Assembly: GCF_009754945.1 (NCBI RefSeq)
Contig: NZ_WPIN01000010.1
Coordinates: forward strand, 62,001 to 126,000
Length of the DNA: 64,000 nt
Source of the DNA: Spirosoma arboris
GTDB taxonomy: Bacteria; Bacteroidota; Bacteroidia; Cytophagales; Spirosomataceae
Direction: 5' to 3'
The notes under the pieces are model-generated. The model made no database searches, was not told where the DNA came from, and saw only the letters and a program-made list of their open reading frames with translations. Each line of letters opens with the position of its first letter. Position 1 is the first letter of the stretch. A program made the position numbers and the translations under genes. Positions 51,011 to 60,395 of the stretch are shown here, one piece after another.

Positions 51011-52228
51011 ATGAAGAAACTCGTGTTGACGGTTTGGCTGATGGGTATGGCTATTCTGGCCCAGGCTCAACTCTATGATCCGTCGGCGTTTGATAAGAAA
51101 TATGATGGTCTGCTGAAACACCCCGGTGTTCAGATTGAGTCGGCGGAGGCCATCAACCAGATGTACAATTACAAGTTCTACGAAGCGGATAAGGAGTTTC
51201 GGTGGTTGCGTCTGCGTTACCCAAAACATCCAATGCCTACCTTTTTGATGGGACTGGCTGAGTGGTGGAAAATCGTGCCGAATACCGATGAAACGGGCTA
51301 CGATGACCAATGCCTGATGTACATGGATTCTACCATTACGCTGGCCGAAGAGCTATACGATAACAGCGAAAATAAACTCGAACCCGCATTTTTTCTGGCT
51401 GCTGCCTATGCCTTTAAAAGCCGCTTGTACTCGGAGCGGAAAAAATGGGCAAAGGCGACTTTTGCCGGTAAAAATGCATTGAAGTATTTCGAGAAATGTA
51501 AGGGTAATGCTGATTTTAGCCCAGAACTGCTCTTTGGCGATGGAATGTACAACTATTATGCGCAGTGGATTCCCGAAAATTACCCATTGTTGAAGCCAAT
51601 TCTGATATTCTTTCCGAAAGGAAACAAGGCAAATGGCATCAAGGAGTTAGAGAAAACCGCAAACACAGCGTTCTACACACGCGTTGAAGCCCGTTATTTT
51701 CTGGTTCAGATTTACAGTATGGAGAATCAGTACGATAAGGCTTACCAGATGTCGAAATACATGAACGAGCAGTATCCTGACAACCCATTTTTTGAGCGGT
51801 ACTTTGCTCGGTCGGCTTTTGTAACAGGACGCCTGAATGAAGCAGAACGAATTTCTAAGGATATTTTGGAAAAAGTTAGCCGTACCCAATCAGGTTATGA
51901 AGGCGTAAGTGGACGAACAGCAGCCTATATTCTGGCTTATGTTAATAGCGTATTTTATAACAATACGGCTGAAGCCAAAAAGTATTATCAGCAATCAGTG
52001 GATTTTTCTAAACAGACAAATTCGACGACTTCGGGTTACTACTTGTCGTCCCTGATAGGACTGGCCAAGATTGCAAATGGAGAGAAAAATTATGACCTGG
52101 CTCAGACGTACTTTAATGAAGTATTAGACAAAGCAGAACGAAAATCCAGTCAGTATAAAGAAGCTAAAAAAGCGCTTGACGACGCTAAAAAGTCGAGACG
52201 GGAAGAAAGACGAAAGAGGAAGGAATGA
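51011..52228 (+). CDS. Exported tetratricopeptide-repeat protein, 405 aa
   Basis: It has a signal peptide (about 1-20, ending LAQAQL). TPR helices include NYKFYEADKEFRWLRLRYPKHPMPTFLMGLAEWW (about 53-87), YFLVQIYSMENQYDKAYQMSKYMNEQYP, FVTGRLNEAERISKDIL and GLAKIANGEKNYDLAQTYFNEVLDKAE. The C-terminal 20 residues are very basic (KKSRREERRKRKE). It probably scaffolds other exported proteins; family-level function unknown. It is divergent from hpt and convergent with the Lrp gene. Confidence 0.87.
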   Translation: MKKLVLTVWLMGMAILAQAQLYDPSAFDKKYDGLLKHPGVQIESAEAINQMYNYKFYEADKEFRWLRLRYPKHPMPTFLMGLAEWWKIVPNTDETGYDDQCLMYMDSTITLAEELYDNSENKLEPAFFLAAAYAFKSRLYSERKKWAKATFAGKNALKYFEKCKGNADFSPELLFGDGMYNYYAQWIPENYPLLKPILIFFPKGNKANGIKELEKTANTAFYTRVEARYFLVQIYSMENQYDKAYQMSKYMNEQYPDNPFFERYFARSAFVTGRLNEAERISKDILEKVSRTQSGYEGVSGRTAAYILAYVNSVFYNNTAEAKKYYQQSVDFSKQTNSTTSGYYLSSLIGLAKIANGEKNYDLAQTYFNEVLDKAERKSSQYKEAKKALDDAKKSRREERRKRKE

Positions 52229-52238
52229 GGGCTATGTG

Positions 52239-52292
52239 TGCTATAGGATGTATGATGTAGGTTTTCCTGACTAGATCATACATCCTATAGCA
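52239..52292. terminator. 18-bp perfect hairpin between the TPR and Lrp genes
   Basis: TGCTATAGGATGTATGAT (52239-52256) pairs exactly with 52275-52292. It carries the TGTATGATGTAG word also found at 26361-26433 and lies between convergent stops. Confidence 0.8.
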
Positions 52293-52296
52293 TAGA

Positions 52297-52767
52297 TCAA
52301 GGAATAGGAAGCACTTTGCTTTCTTTAAAGGTCGACATGATGACCATAGTTTGGGTGCTTGCTACCTCATCTATTTCATTGATAACATCAAGCATTAAGG
52401 CCTGATACGATGAAATGTCTTTAGAAATTACTTTTAATAGAAAGTCTCCTGAACCGGTGATGTGGTGGCACTCGATGATTTCGGGGATTTGATTAACCCG
52501 ATCTACGAACGACATCGTTGTATCCTTTTTGTGGCCAACCAGCGTCACCATAACGAATGTAGTGACTCCAAGGCCAATTTTTTCGCGACTCAATTGGGCA
52601 TGGTAACTCTGAATAATTCCAGAAGTTTCCAGTTTTTTTACCCGTTCAAGTGTGGGTGCAGGTGAAAGACCGATTTCTTTAGAAAGCTGTGCATTGGTAA
52701 TTTTGGCGTTGGCTTGCAGAATCTCTAGTACGTTGCGATCTATCTGATCTAATTTATGAATTGACAT
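52297..52767 (-). CDS. Lrp/AsnC family transcriptional regulator
   Basis: The 156-aa protein has an N-terminal winged HTH (LDQIDRNVLEILQANAKITNAQLSKEIGLSPAPTLERVKKLE, about 4-46). The C-terminal RAM ligand domain (about 65-150) has VTLVGHKKDTTMSFVDRVNQIPEIIECHHITGSGDFLLKV and STFKESKVLPIP. It binds amino acids or similar effectors and acts as a multimer on nearby or global promoters. The genes it controls are not evident. A -7-like box TAGATTTG (52812-52819) and the inverted repeat CTATC-N6-GATAG (52820-52835) lie upstream and could be its own promoter and operator. Confidence 0.94.
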   Translation of the reverse strand: MSIHKLDQIDRNVLEILQANAKITNAQLSKEIGLSPAPTLERVKKLETSGIIQSYHAQLSREKIGLGVTTFVMVTLVGHKKDTTMSFVDRVNQIPEIIECHHITGSGDFLLKVISKDISSYQALMLDVINEIDEVASTQTMVIMSTFKESKVLPIP

Positions 52768-53093
52768 AAAAGGCGGTCGTCTGTTGAATAGAATTTGTAT
52801 GCAGAACAGTGCAAATCTACTATCTTTTACGATAGAAAATTCTTAAAAACCTATGAATTTTTAGAAAAGTCGAAACAAATATTGCTTATCGGCACCATAA
52901 ACGGCACAAAATTAAGCTTTATACAGTAGTTGCCAAATCCTATTTTTATCATTCGGTAGTAACCGCATGATTTATAATCCGTTACTTTCCTCATAAAGCA
53001 GCTTCTGTCATTTAACAGACCGATTATTCCTGAATAGTTAAGCTTGTAAGACGTTTATATAATTGTCTCGCTGTATACCGAATGCCATTAACA
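52768..53093. other. AT-rich intergenic region between divergent Lrp and GHL10 genes
   Basis: It contains, on the minus strand, TAGATTTG at 52812-52819 with the inverted repeat CTATC-N6-GATAG at 52820-52835 next to it. Apart from the promoter at 53094-53124 nothing else stood out. Confidence 0.5.
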
Positions 53094-53124
53094 TTCGTAT
53101 TAATAAAGCAGATCGTTATTTTTG
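53094..53124 (+). promoter_or_regulatory. Promoter of the GHL10 lipoprotein gene
   Basis: TTCG (53094-53097), 19 nt and TATTTTTG (53117-53124). The -7 box overlaps an in-frame TTG at 53122, which favours ATG 53146 as translation start. Confidence 0.6.
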
Positions 53125-53145
53125 TCGATTAACCCACCCTCGTTA

Positions 53146-54858
53146 ATGCGCTCGATTGCTTATTTCGTTCTATTGCTTGCTGTAATTGGTTGGGGGAGTT
53201 GCCGTCAGGCGAAGCCCGTTCCTGTTGCTACAAGAAGGCCACCCGTTAGACCTGTTAGTCCCGCTCGCCCAACAACTAGTCAGCCACCAGTTGCCCAGAA
53301 ACCCGTAGTCGTTAAGACTACGCCCCCAAAAACTGCTACTGTGGTCGTAACAGCTATCCCGGAAGATTCTCTTGAGACGGATGGCGTGACTTTTCTGACA
53401 CCACCACCACCAAAACGCGAGTTTCGGGCGGTATGGGTAGCGACGGTTGATAACATTGATTGGCCAAGTAAGAAAGGACTGCCTGTTGCCGATCAGCAGC
53501 GTGAAATTATAAGCATGTTCGACATGTATCAGCAGATGGGCCTGAATGCGGTAATTGTACAGATTCGATCAGCAGCTGATGCGTTTTATGCTAAGAGCTC
53601 AGAGCCCTGGTCAGAATGGCTGACGGGTCAGCAAGGCCTCGCGCCAGAACCGTTCTACGATCCGATGGAGCTCATGATTGATCAGGCTCATCAACGTGGC
53701 CTTGAATTTCATGCCTGGTTCAACCTCGACCGAGCTACATTCAGCAAATATTCCAGCATAGCTCCAACCAACATTATTTACCGGAAGCCGGGTTGGATGT
53801 TGAGCTATGGTGGACGGAAATTGTTCAACCTTGGTATACCTGCTGTGCGTTCGTATGTTGCTGGTATTGTCGCCAATGTAGTTCGGGAGTATGATATCGA
53901 TGGGATTCATTTCGACGATTATTTTTATCCCTATGCCGAACCTGGTCAGGTTTTGCGGGACGACAGTACCTACAAGGCTAATTACAATGGCATGGTCAAA
54001 GCCGATTGGCGACGTGATAATGTTAACAAACTCATCGTTGAAATTCGGGATTCAATTCGGGCGAATAAACCGTGGATAAAGTTTGGTGTTAGTCCGTTTG
54101 GTGTCTGGAAAAACCAGAGCAATGATCCTGAAGGCTCGGCTACCAATGGTGGACAATCGTATTACGACAATTATGCTGATTCGCGAAAATGGGCGCGAGA
54201 AGGCACAATTGACTACATCGTGCCACAGGTTTATTTTAGTTCGGAATTTAGCCGGGTGCCTTATAAAACATTGATAGATTGGTGGAAACGCAATTCCGGG
54301 AAAGCGCATTTATACATTGGTCATGCTGTTTACCGGGTTGGGCGTGGCTCTGAGCGCGATCCGGGTTGGTGGCGGGCCACGGAATTTCCGAATCAGATAC
54401 GCTATAACCGCCAGCACCAGGTTGTACAGGGTAGCGTTTTTTTCAGCGCAAAAAACTTAAAACTTAACCCACTTGCTTTCCGAGATTCACTACAAACGAC
54501 TCTCTACCGTCATGTGGCCTTAGTACCGACTATGCCCTGGTTAGATAGTATTCCACCCCTGCCTCCCCGCGACTTGAAAGCGGCTATAACCTCTGATGGA
54601 GTAGAGTTATTTTGGCAAGAATCTGCCGAAGCCGCTGATGGTGATGGAGCCAACGAATACCTTATTTATCGCTTCGAAGGACGACGACCACGTTTACAAT
54701 TGAATGATACCCGCTATATAGTAGCGCGTTGCCTTGGTGAATCGACCACACGATTTGTAGATAAAACCGCAGATCCTAAGAAGAAGTATGTGTACGCGAT
54801 AACTGCCGTAGATCGCCTTCATAACGAAAGCCAGGAAGTCATTATAAAAGTGCAATGA
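53146..54858 (+). CDS. GHL10-family (DUF187) glycoside hydrolase-like lipoprotein
   Basis: The 570-aa protein has a lipobox (VIGWGSC, Cys about 19) and a Pro/Thr/Val-rich linker (about 25-90). The GHL10 TIM-barrel domain (about 95-400) has KREFRAVWVATVDNIDWPSKKGLPV, NAVIVQIRSAADAFY, GLEFHAWFNLDRATFS, IDGIHFDDYFYPYAEP, GVSPFGVWKNQ and DYIVPQVYFS. The C-terminal part resembles an FnIII-like sandwich (about 480-570). The family is predicted to act on peptidoglycan or related glycans (YngK relatives). Asp/Glu residues in HFDDYFYP are candidate catalytic groups. Confidence 0.93.
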   Translation: MRSIAYFVLLLAVIGWGSCRQAKPVPVATRRPPVRPVSPARPTTSQPPVAQKPVVVKTTPPKTATVVVTAIPEDSLETDGVTFLTPPPPKREFRAVWVATVDNIDWPSKKGLPVADQQREIISMFDMYQQMGLNAVIVQIRSAADAFYAKSSEPWSEWLTGQQGLAPEPFYDPMELMIDQAHQRGLEFHAWFNLDRATFSKYSSIAPTNIIYRKPGWMLSYGGRKLFNLGIPAVRSYVAGIVANVVREYDIDGIHFDDYFYPYAEPGQVLRDDSTYKANYNGMVKADWRRDNVNKLIVEIRDSIRANKPWIKFGVSPFGVWKNQSNDPEGSATNGGQSYYDNYADSRKWAREGTIDYIVPQVYFSSEFSRVPYKTLIDWWKRNSGKAHLYIGHAVYRVGRGSERDPGWWRATEFPNQIRYNRQHQVVQGSVFFSAKNLKLNPLAFRDSLQTTLYRHVALVPTMPWLDSIPPLPPRDLKAAITSDGVELFWQESAEAADGDGANEYLIYRFEGRRPRLQLNDTRYIVARCLGESTTRFVDKTADPKKKYVYAITAVDRLHNESQEVIIKVQ

Positions 54859-54862
54859 CTCA

Positions 54863-54888
54863 GTAACGCGGCCGCCCGGCCGCGTTAC
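54863..54888. repeat. REP-like palindrome (copy B)
   Basis: Two perfect 12-bp arms (54863-54874 and 54877-54888; GTAACGCGGCCG and complement) surround a 2-nt centre. It lies between the convergent GHL10 and ispH genes. It has the GTAACGCGG/CCGCGTTAC ends of copy A and the GGCCGCCC core of the transposase insertion at 49-64. Confidence 0.85.
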
Positions 54889-54893
54889 CAAAG

Positions 54894-56132
54894 TTACTTC
54901 ATCACATTTTCCATTACCTCGTTGATCGAATGAGCGTCTGGAAAAAAACTGACGAGCTTTAACAAAATACCCTCAACAACAGCATCAGGGCAAGAAGCTC
55001 CACAGGTCAGCAAAACTGTGGCAGGTTCTTGACCATTGTAATGTGAAATGAAATTCTCCGTAACAACCTCCTGTTTAGTATGACCGTCGAAATGACGGAT
55101 CAGCTTATCTGACAGGATTTTCTGTTCCGATTCGATAAAATAGGTCGGTAGTTTCTCTTCGCAGAGTTCAACGATATGTGAGGTATTAGAGGAATTATAA
55201 CCACCCGCTACGATAGCGAAATCGGCTGGGTAGTCGAGTAACGCATAGGTAGCATCCTGATTATCGTTAGTGGCATAACAAAGTGTATCGCGGGTGTTGG
55301 CGAAATGCGTATCAACAGAGTCTGCGGTCAGGTTATATTTTTGAATCATTACCTGCTTTAAGTAATCGGCAATACTCTGGGTATCAGACGCCAACATTGT
55401 GGTCTGATTTACGACACCGATACGTTCCAAATCGCGACCTGGGTCGAACCCAACAGAATATTGATTGACAAACTCAGCATAAAAGGCATCGGGTGGCAAC
55501 TCGCCTAGCATATACTTTGCCAAGCGTTGAGTTTGGGCCATATCTTTCACGACAACCGTAGGCGCACTTTCTTTACTATGAGAGAAAGTGGCTCGGGTTT
55601 CTTCGTGACTAGGTTTGCCGTGCACAACAACAGTGTAGTTTTTTTGCCCAATTTGTCCTGCCTTGTTCCATACTTTCTCGACAAATGGGCAGGTTGTATC
55701 ATATTTAGCAACGTCAAGCCCCAGAGACGACAATTGATTCTGGGTTTCCAGGGTTGTCCCGAAGGCTGGAATGATGACAACATCTTCGGGCTTAAGATCG
55801 GACCACGAAACGAGTTGTTTGCCTTTCGTGTCCATAATAAAGCGAATGCCCCGATCCTGCAAATCGGCATTAACGTCGGGGTTATGAATCATCTCGCTCA
55901 GTAGAAATATTCGCTTACCCGGATTGTCGGAGATGGCTTTGTAGGCAATCTCCACCGCATTTTCGACCCCGTAACAAAACCCAAAATGTCGGGCGATTAA
56001 CACCCGAATCGGGCCAAAATCAAGAAGAGTAGGGGTGAAGTCACGTTTCAGTTTATCCTTTTTCCGCCGAAATTCTTTCAGGGGAGTAATAATACTGCTG
56101 CGATAATAGTCGGGAATGTCAAACGATTTCAT
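54894..56132 (-). CDS. ispH: 4-hydroxy-3-methylbut-2-enyl diphosphate reductase, long form
   Basis: This [4Fe-4S] enzyme makes IPP and DMAPP in the last step of the MEP pathway. The 412-aa protein from MKSFDIPDYYRSS has the cluster cysteines Cys53 (GFCYGVENAV), Cys148 (YDTTCPFVEKVW) and Cys285 (DTLCYATNDNQ). EMIHNPDVN and HGKPSHEETRATFS supply substrate residues. It is about 100 residues longer than E. coli IspH, like the long form of plants and cyanobacteria. A start 66 nt upstream is open but unsupported. A TACCTTTG box lies at 56265-56272 (minus). Confidence 0.95.
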   Translation of the reverse strand: MKSFDIPDYYRSSIITPLKEFRRKKDKLKRDFTPTLLDFGPIRVLIARHFGFCYGVENAVEIAYKAISDNPGKRIFLLSEMIHNPDVNADLQDRGIRFIMDTKGKQLVSWSDLKPEDVVIIPAFGTTLETQNQLSSLGLDVAKYDTTCPFVEKVWNKAGQIGQKNYTVVVHGKPSHEETRATFSHSKESAPTVVVKDMAQTQRLAKYMLGELPPDAFYAEFVNQYSVGFDPGRDLERIGVVNQTTMLASDTQSIADYLKQVMIQKYNLTADSVDTHFANTRDTLCYATNDNQDATYALLDYPADFAIVAGGYNSSNTSHIVELCEEKLPTYFIESEQKILSDKLIRHFDGHTKQEVVTENFISHYNGQEPATVLLTCGASCPDAVVEGILLKLVSFFPDAHSINEVMENVMK

Positions 56133-56264
56133 TGGTTGAAAGAACGAAAGAGTGGAGAAGCGAAAGGGTGAAACACACCTACGAGAGCTGCGTAACACAA
56201 GAATCTGTCGCTTGACTCGATCATGTTATTAACAGAACAACGAGCTATAGGGCTTCGTTCGCTG

Positions 56265-56272
56265 CAAAGGTA
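56265..56272 (-). promoter_or_regulatory. -7 element of ispH
   Basis: TACCTTTG on the minus strand, about 130 nt before the start. No clear -33 box. Confidence 0.4.
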
Positions 56273-56337
56273 GCAACTGGATGTATTGTCGGTGTTAACG
56301 TTATTGAACAGGATAGATGAGCTATTGGAGAAAATTT

Positions 56338-56345
56338 TATATTTG
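56338..56345 (+). promoter_or_regulatory. -7 element of the DoxX-like gene
   Basis: TATATTTG, 38 nt before ATG 56384. No clear -33 box at the usual spacing. Confidence 0.4.
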
Positions 56346-56383
56346 ATTATTGTTGTCACAACCTCCTCTTCGCCAATTTATTT

Positions 56384-57664
56384 ATGGTAAATACTGCTAC
56401 TCATTCGCTTGAGCAATGGGCTTTATGGCGCAAATTACTCTTCCGTTTTTTCGGCGTGTATCTCCTGCTTTACATGGCTCCCTTGACCTGGTTAGGCGAT
56501 ATACCCGTACTTAATCTGATTAGTGAGTATTACGGCAAAGCCGAAAACTGGCTTGTCAATTTGACCAATACCTACATTTTCCATGTAAAAGATGTACTTG
56601 TCCCATTGAATGGAAGTGGAGATACATCGTATGGATACGCTCAACTCTGTTTCTTTCTTCTGGCGGCAGTTGTGGGCATGGTTGTCTGGACAATCGTAGA
56701 CAAACGAAAGAATTATGATAAGGCTTATTACTGGCTGTTGGTATTGGTCAGGTATTATGTGGCGATGTTTGCGTTGAGCTATGGTCTGATTAAGCTGTTT
56801 GGGCAGCAAATGATATTTCCTTCGTTAAGTGCGCTGGCAACTCCACTGGGTGATTTTTTGCCTATGCGCTTTTCCTGGTATTTTATTGGCTATTCGGTCC
56901 CATATCAGTTTTTCTCGGGAGCGGTTGAGGTCGTTGCAGGATTACTGCTGCTATTTCGACGTACCAGTACGTTGGGCGCATTTGTCGCTGCCAGCGTATT
57001 TCTCAACGTCATGATGATGAATCTTTGCTATGACATCCCGGTCAAACTGTTTTCCATTCATCTGTTTATATTCAGCAATTTTCTACTGATTGGAGATGTC
57101 AAACGCTTACTTAACTTTTTCGTTTTCAATAAGCCGACCCAACCAATGACTCGCCTAACGCTACCCACGAAATGGATGCGTATGGGACAGGCAGTTCTAA
57201 AAGTTGCGTTTGTTGGTGTATTTCTAGTGATGCCTTTAACAAGATTATTTTTTGATTCGCGGAGTTCAAAAGGCTCGTCGGTATCAAACAAACTAGCGAC
57301 TGGCTTTTTCTCCGTCGATCAATTTCAGGGCAATGTAGTTGATAGCTTACGCTGGAAAGATGTCGTTTTTGAGCGGAACAACTCAGGGAGCGTTCAAACG
57401 GGCGATACATTGTTCCGACAACGGTATCGGCGCGGGTATTTTAGCTACGCACTTGACTCGCTCCAGCACACGATTGCCTTTAAAAAGTTTGCTACAGATT
57501 CTCTTCCCCTTTTTACGATGCACTATACAATGCCAGATACGAACAACATTGTGTTACAGGGAAGAATCAGAAATGACTCGATTGTTGTAGGTCTCAAACG
57601 CCAGAAACGCCATTTTCAATTAGCAGAGCGGCAATTTCATTGGCTTTCCGAAGCAAATCGGTAA
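56384..57664 (+). CDS. DoxX-like polytopic membrane protein with C-terminal soluble domain
   Basis: The 426-aa protein has six to seven membrane helices in its first 285 residues (for example LLFRFFGVYLLLYMAPLTWL, AQLCFFLLAAVVGMVVWTIV, FFSGAVEVVAGLLLLF with the DoxX-like FSGAVEV motif, and MGQAVLKVAFVGVFLVMPLT). A polar domain of about 135 residues follows (LATGFFSVDQFQGNVVDSLRWKDVVFERNN...). DoxX-type proteins are linked to redox processes, but this large form has no defined role. Confidence 0.82.
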   Translation: MVNTATHSLEQWALWRKLLFRFFGVYLLLYMAPLTWLGDIPVLNLISEYYGKAENWLVNLTNTYIFHVKDVLVPLNGSGDTSYGYAQLCFFLLAAVVGMVVWTIVDKRKNYDKAYYWLLVLVRYYVAMFALSYGLIKLFGQQMIFPSLSALATPLGDFLPMRFSWYFIGYSVPYQFFSGAVEVVAGLLLLFRRTSTLGAFVAASVFLNVMMMNLCYDIPVKLFSIHLFIFSNFLLIGDVKRLLNFFVFNKPTQPMTRLTLPTKWMRMGQAVLKVAFVGVFLVMPLTRLFFDSRSSKGSSVSNKLATGFFSVDQFQGNVVDSLRWKDVVFERNNSGSVQTGDTLFRQRYRRGYFSYALDSLQHTIAFKKFATDSLPLFTMHYTMPDTNNIVLQGRIRNDSIVVGLKRQKRHFQLAERQFHWLSEANR

Positions 57665-57689
57665 AGACAGAACCAGCACGTCTGCGTGA

Positions 57690-59213
57690 TTACAACTCAA
57701 GAACTTTGCCTAGAATATCGTCTAGGTACTCTCGCGAATTAGCCAAGCGGGGCACTTTGTGCTGACCACCTACCTTGCCACGCTGTTTCATCCAAGCATA
57801 GAAGGTGCCCGGTTGAACAATGTGAATACGAGGCCGTTTGAGGACCATATCATTATAACGTTTGGCGTCGTAATCGGAATTGACTTGCCGGAGGGTTTCG
57901 TCCAGAATTTGATTGAATCGCTGTTGACTATCAGGTTCTTGGGTGAATTCAATAACCCACTCATGGCAGCCATTCGCTCCATTGCTCATATAAACGGGAC
58001 CAGCGGTGTAGTCAGAAATGATAGCACCGGTAGCTTCGCAGGCCCGTGTAATGGCCGTTTCTGCATTTTCAACGATAAGTTCTTCTCCAAAGGCATTGAT
58101 AAAATGCTTTGTACGACCACTAACTTTCAGTCGGTGTGGATAGAGGGATGTAAATCGAACCGTATCCCCCACTTTATAGCGCCATAAACCGCCATTGGTC
58201 GAAACGACAAGGGCATAGTTTTTATCCAATTCAACTTCATTAATGGTCAACGCTTTTGGAAATGGTTGGTCAGTCTCATGAAAAGGAATAAATTCGTAGA
58301 AGATGCCATAGTCGAGCATAAGCAGCATTTCACCAACACGACTTAAGTCGTCCTGAATGGCAAAAAAGCCTTCGGAGGCATTATAAATCTCCTGATAGCG
58401 AACAGTTGACGAGGGAAATACCTGATGCTGAAACAACTCTCGGTAAGGCTGAAAGTTAACTGCACCGTGCATCATAACCTCAAAATTCGGCCAGACTTCC
58501 AGAATATTCGATTTGCCTGTGCGGGCCAGAATTTTGTCAATTAACACCATGCCCCAGGTCGGCACACCCAGCATACTCGTCACGTTTTCTTCCGACGTTA
58601 TTTCGGCCATTCTCTCCAGTTTGGCTTCCCATTCATCCATCAGTGCAACCTGAATAGAAGGAGTGCGAATGTATTGTGCCCAACTGGGTAAGTTCTTCAT
58701 GACCACTGCCGATACATCGCCAGCAGCACTGTTGGTACCGTACGGATTTTGGTGAAGACTTCCGCCAATGGATAATCCTTTCCCTTCAAACGCTTTACTA
58801 TCTGGGTTATTCGCGATGTAAAGCGCCATCATATCCTTGCCACCTTTGAAATGACTCTCGTCCAGCGACTCGGTAGTAACGGGAATGAATTTGCTACGGG
58901 CATTGGTGGTTCCCGATGATTTGGAAAACCAGCGAACGGGCGACGGCCACAGAACCTTGCTTTCGCCTTTCATAACCCGTTCAATGTAGGGGAATAGATC
59001 TTCGTAGCTCGAGACGGGTACCTGCTGCTGAAAATCCCGAATCGTTTGAATGGATTTGTACTGGTATTTTTGGCCCCACTGAGTCCGACGGCCAGCCCGA
59101 ATGAGTTGATGGAAAACCTTCTGTTGCACCACGCCCGGTTGCTTCATCATTGCCTCAATCCGCGGCAATCGCCGTTGCAGGAGCCATTTAAGCGTGGTGT
59201 TTAGGACAGTCAT
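57690..59213 (-). CDS. GH3-family (auxin-responsive promoter type) adenylate-forming enzyme
   Basis: The 507-aa protein has the GH3 family pattern: RTQWGQKYQYKSIQTIRDFQQQVPVSSYEDLFPYIERVMKGE, the phosphate loop WFSKSSGTTNARSKFIPVT, LSIGGSLHQNP, MLGVPTWGMVLID and the AMP-region YNASEGFFAIQDD. ALVVSTNGGLWRYKVGDTVRF and GRTKHFINAFGEELIVENAE follow. GH3 enzymes adenylate a carboxylic acid and join it to an amino acid; the bacterial versions are uncharacterised and their acyl substrate is unknown. It is monocistronic. Confidence 0.93.
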   Translation of the reverse strand: MTVLNTTLKWLLQRRLPRIEAMMKQPGVVQQKVFHQLIRAGRRTQWGQKYQYKSIQTIRDFQQQVPVSSYEDLFPYIERVMKGESKVLWPSPVRWFSKSSGTTNARSKFIPVTTESLDESHFKGGKDMMALYIANNPDSKAFEGKGLSIGGSLHQNPYGTNSAAGDVSAVVMKNLPSWAQYIRTPSIQVALMDEWEAKLERMAEITSEENVTSMLGVPTWGMVLIDKILARTGKSNILEVWPNFEVMMHGAVNFQPYRELFQHQVFPSSTVRYQEIYNASEGFFAIQDDLSRVGEMLLMLDYGIFYEFIPFHETDQPFPKALTINEVELDKNYALVVSTNGGLWRYKVGDTVRFTSLYPHRLKVSGRTKHFINAFGEELIVENAETAITRACEATGAIISDYTAGPVYMSNGANGCHEWVIEFTQEPDSQQRFNQILDETLRQVNSDYDAKRYNDMVLKRPRIHIVQPGTFYAWMKQRGKVGGQHKVPRLANSREYLDDILGKVLEL

Positions 59214-59283
59214 AGGGCTAAAAATAGCATAAACTAACTATATTGAACGAGTTAGCGATACAAATTTAATGGTACGGGTTGAT

Positions 59284-60171
59284 TTATAAACCGCTGGCCC
59301 GATCAGGATAATCGGTGATTAAGCCATCGACTCCCCATTTTTTCAACCGGGTCATATCCTTGCGCTGGTTCACTGTCCAGGGAATAACCTTAATCCCCTG
59401 CTTGTGTAGCCAGACAATTTTCTTCTGACTCAGCAGCCGAAAGTACGGGCTATAAATATCGGGTTTGAAACCAAGTTCTTCTATGTTTTTCGCAGAGCTG
59501 CGGAGGTTTTCAACCAAAGCTGACAGCCTGACTTTGGGGTACTTACCTTCATCGGCACCCTGCTTCCACTGTTTCAATATGGTAAAGTCGAAACTCTGGA
59601 TTGTTACTCTTTCTGGCGAAAGCTGCTTATGTAGAATTGCCTGAACAAGCTCACAAAAGACGGCTGGTTCGGGCTGACTTTTGTTGTATTCTGATGGTTC
59701 GCTTTTCAGTTCGATATTGTATGAGAACAGAGGCAGGTTTTTAGTCTTTCGGTAGGCTTCAGCCTGTTCGATTACCTCGCTCAGCAGCGGTTTATAAGTT
59801 TTTAGTTTTTGCTGTTCAGGATAGGCTGAGTTGCCCTCCGAGCCCACATCGTAGCGTTTGATGTCGGCATAATTCATCTGGTACAAGATCAGATTTTTTT
59901 GATCTTTTTTATCCACAGGCTTTCCATCAGGGGCAATACTGAAGGTTGCGTTAAAGTAAGGATCATGTGAAACAACTACTTGATTATCCTTGCTGATAAC
60001 CACATCCATTTCTAAAGTTGTGACACCAAGGTCAAGAGCTTTCAAAAAAGCAGGAATCGTATTCTCAGGCATTAGACCCCGACAACCTCGGTGGCCTTGT
60101 AAATCAAAAGCATGCGGTTGTAGAAGAAGAACACTACTAGTCATACAAAAAAGGAAGAAAAGAACACGCAT
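59284..60171 (-). CDS. Exported glycerophosphodiester phosphodiesterase family protein
   Basis: The 295-aa protein has a signal peptide (about 1-20). GDPD motifs are LQGHRGCRGLMPENTIPAFLKALDLGV (catalytic His, metal Glu), TTLEMDVVISKDNQVVVSHDPYF (E-x-D and second His), YNIELKSEP and IQSFDF. PWTVNQRKDMTRLKKWGVDGLITDYPDR closes the barrel. All expected residues are present. It resembles canonical GlpQ/UgpQ-type enzymes more than the GDPD at 540-1472. Confidence 0.93.
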   Translation of the reverse strand: MRVLFFLFCMTSSVLLLQPHAFDLQGHRGCRGLMPENTIPAFLKALDLGVTTLEMDVVISKDNQVVVSHDPYFNATFSIAPDGKPVDKKDQKNLILYQMNYADIKRYDVGSEGNSAYPEQQKLKTYKPLLSEVIEQAEAYRKTKNLPLFSYNIELKSEPSEYNKSQPEPAVFCELVQAILHKQLSPERVTIQSFDFTILKQWKQGADEGKYPKVRLSALVENLRSSAKNIEELGFKPDIYSPYFRLLSQKKIVWLHKQGIKVIPWTVNQRKDMTRLKKWGVDGLITDYPDRASGL

Positions 60172-60395
60172 ACGCTAGGGGATAGACTCAAAAATACTAT
60201 TTCCGTTAGTCCAACTTTTCGCTTGTTATTCTTCTCAACCCGAATTCGTAGATACTACGGACTGAAAATCGACTGAACGGGCATTATTCCTATATTTAAG
60301 AACAAATTGCTTAGTTAAAAATAGGAATATTTTTTATTTGATCAGTACAATACTAAACTTGCAATAAGACTCCTTTCGTTCACCTTCACCTCATC

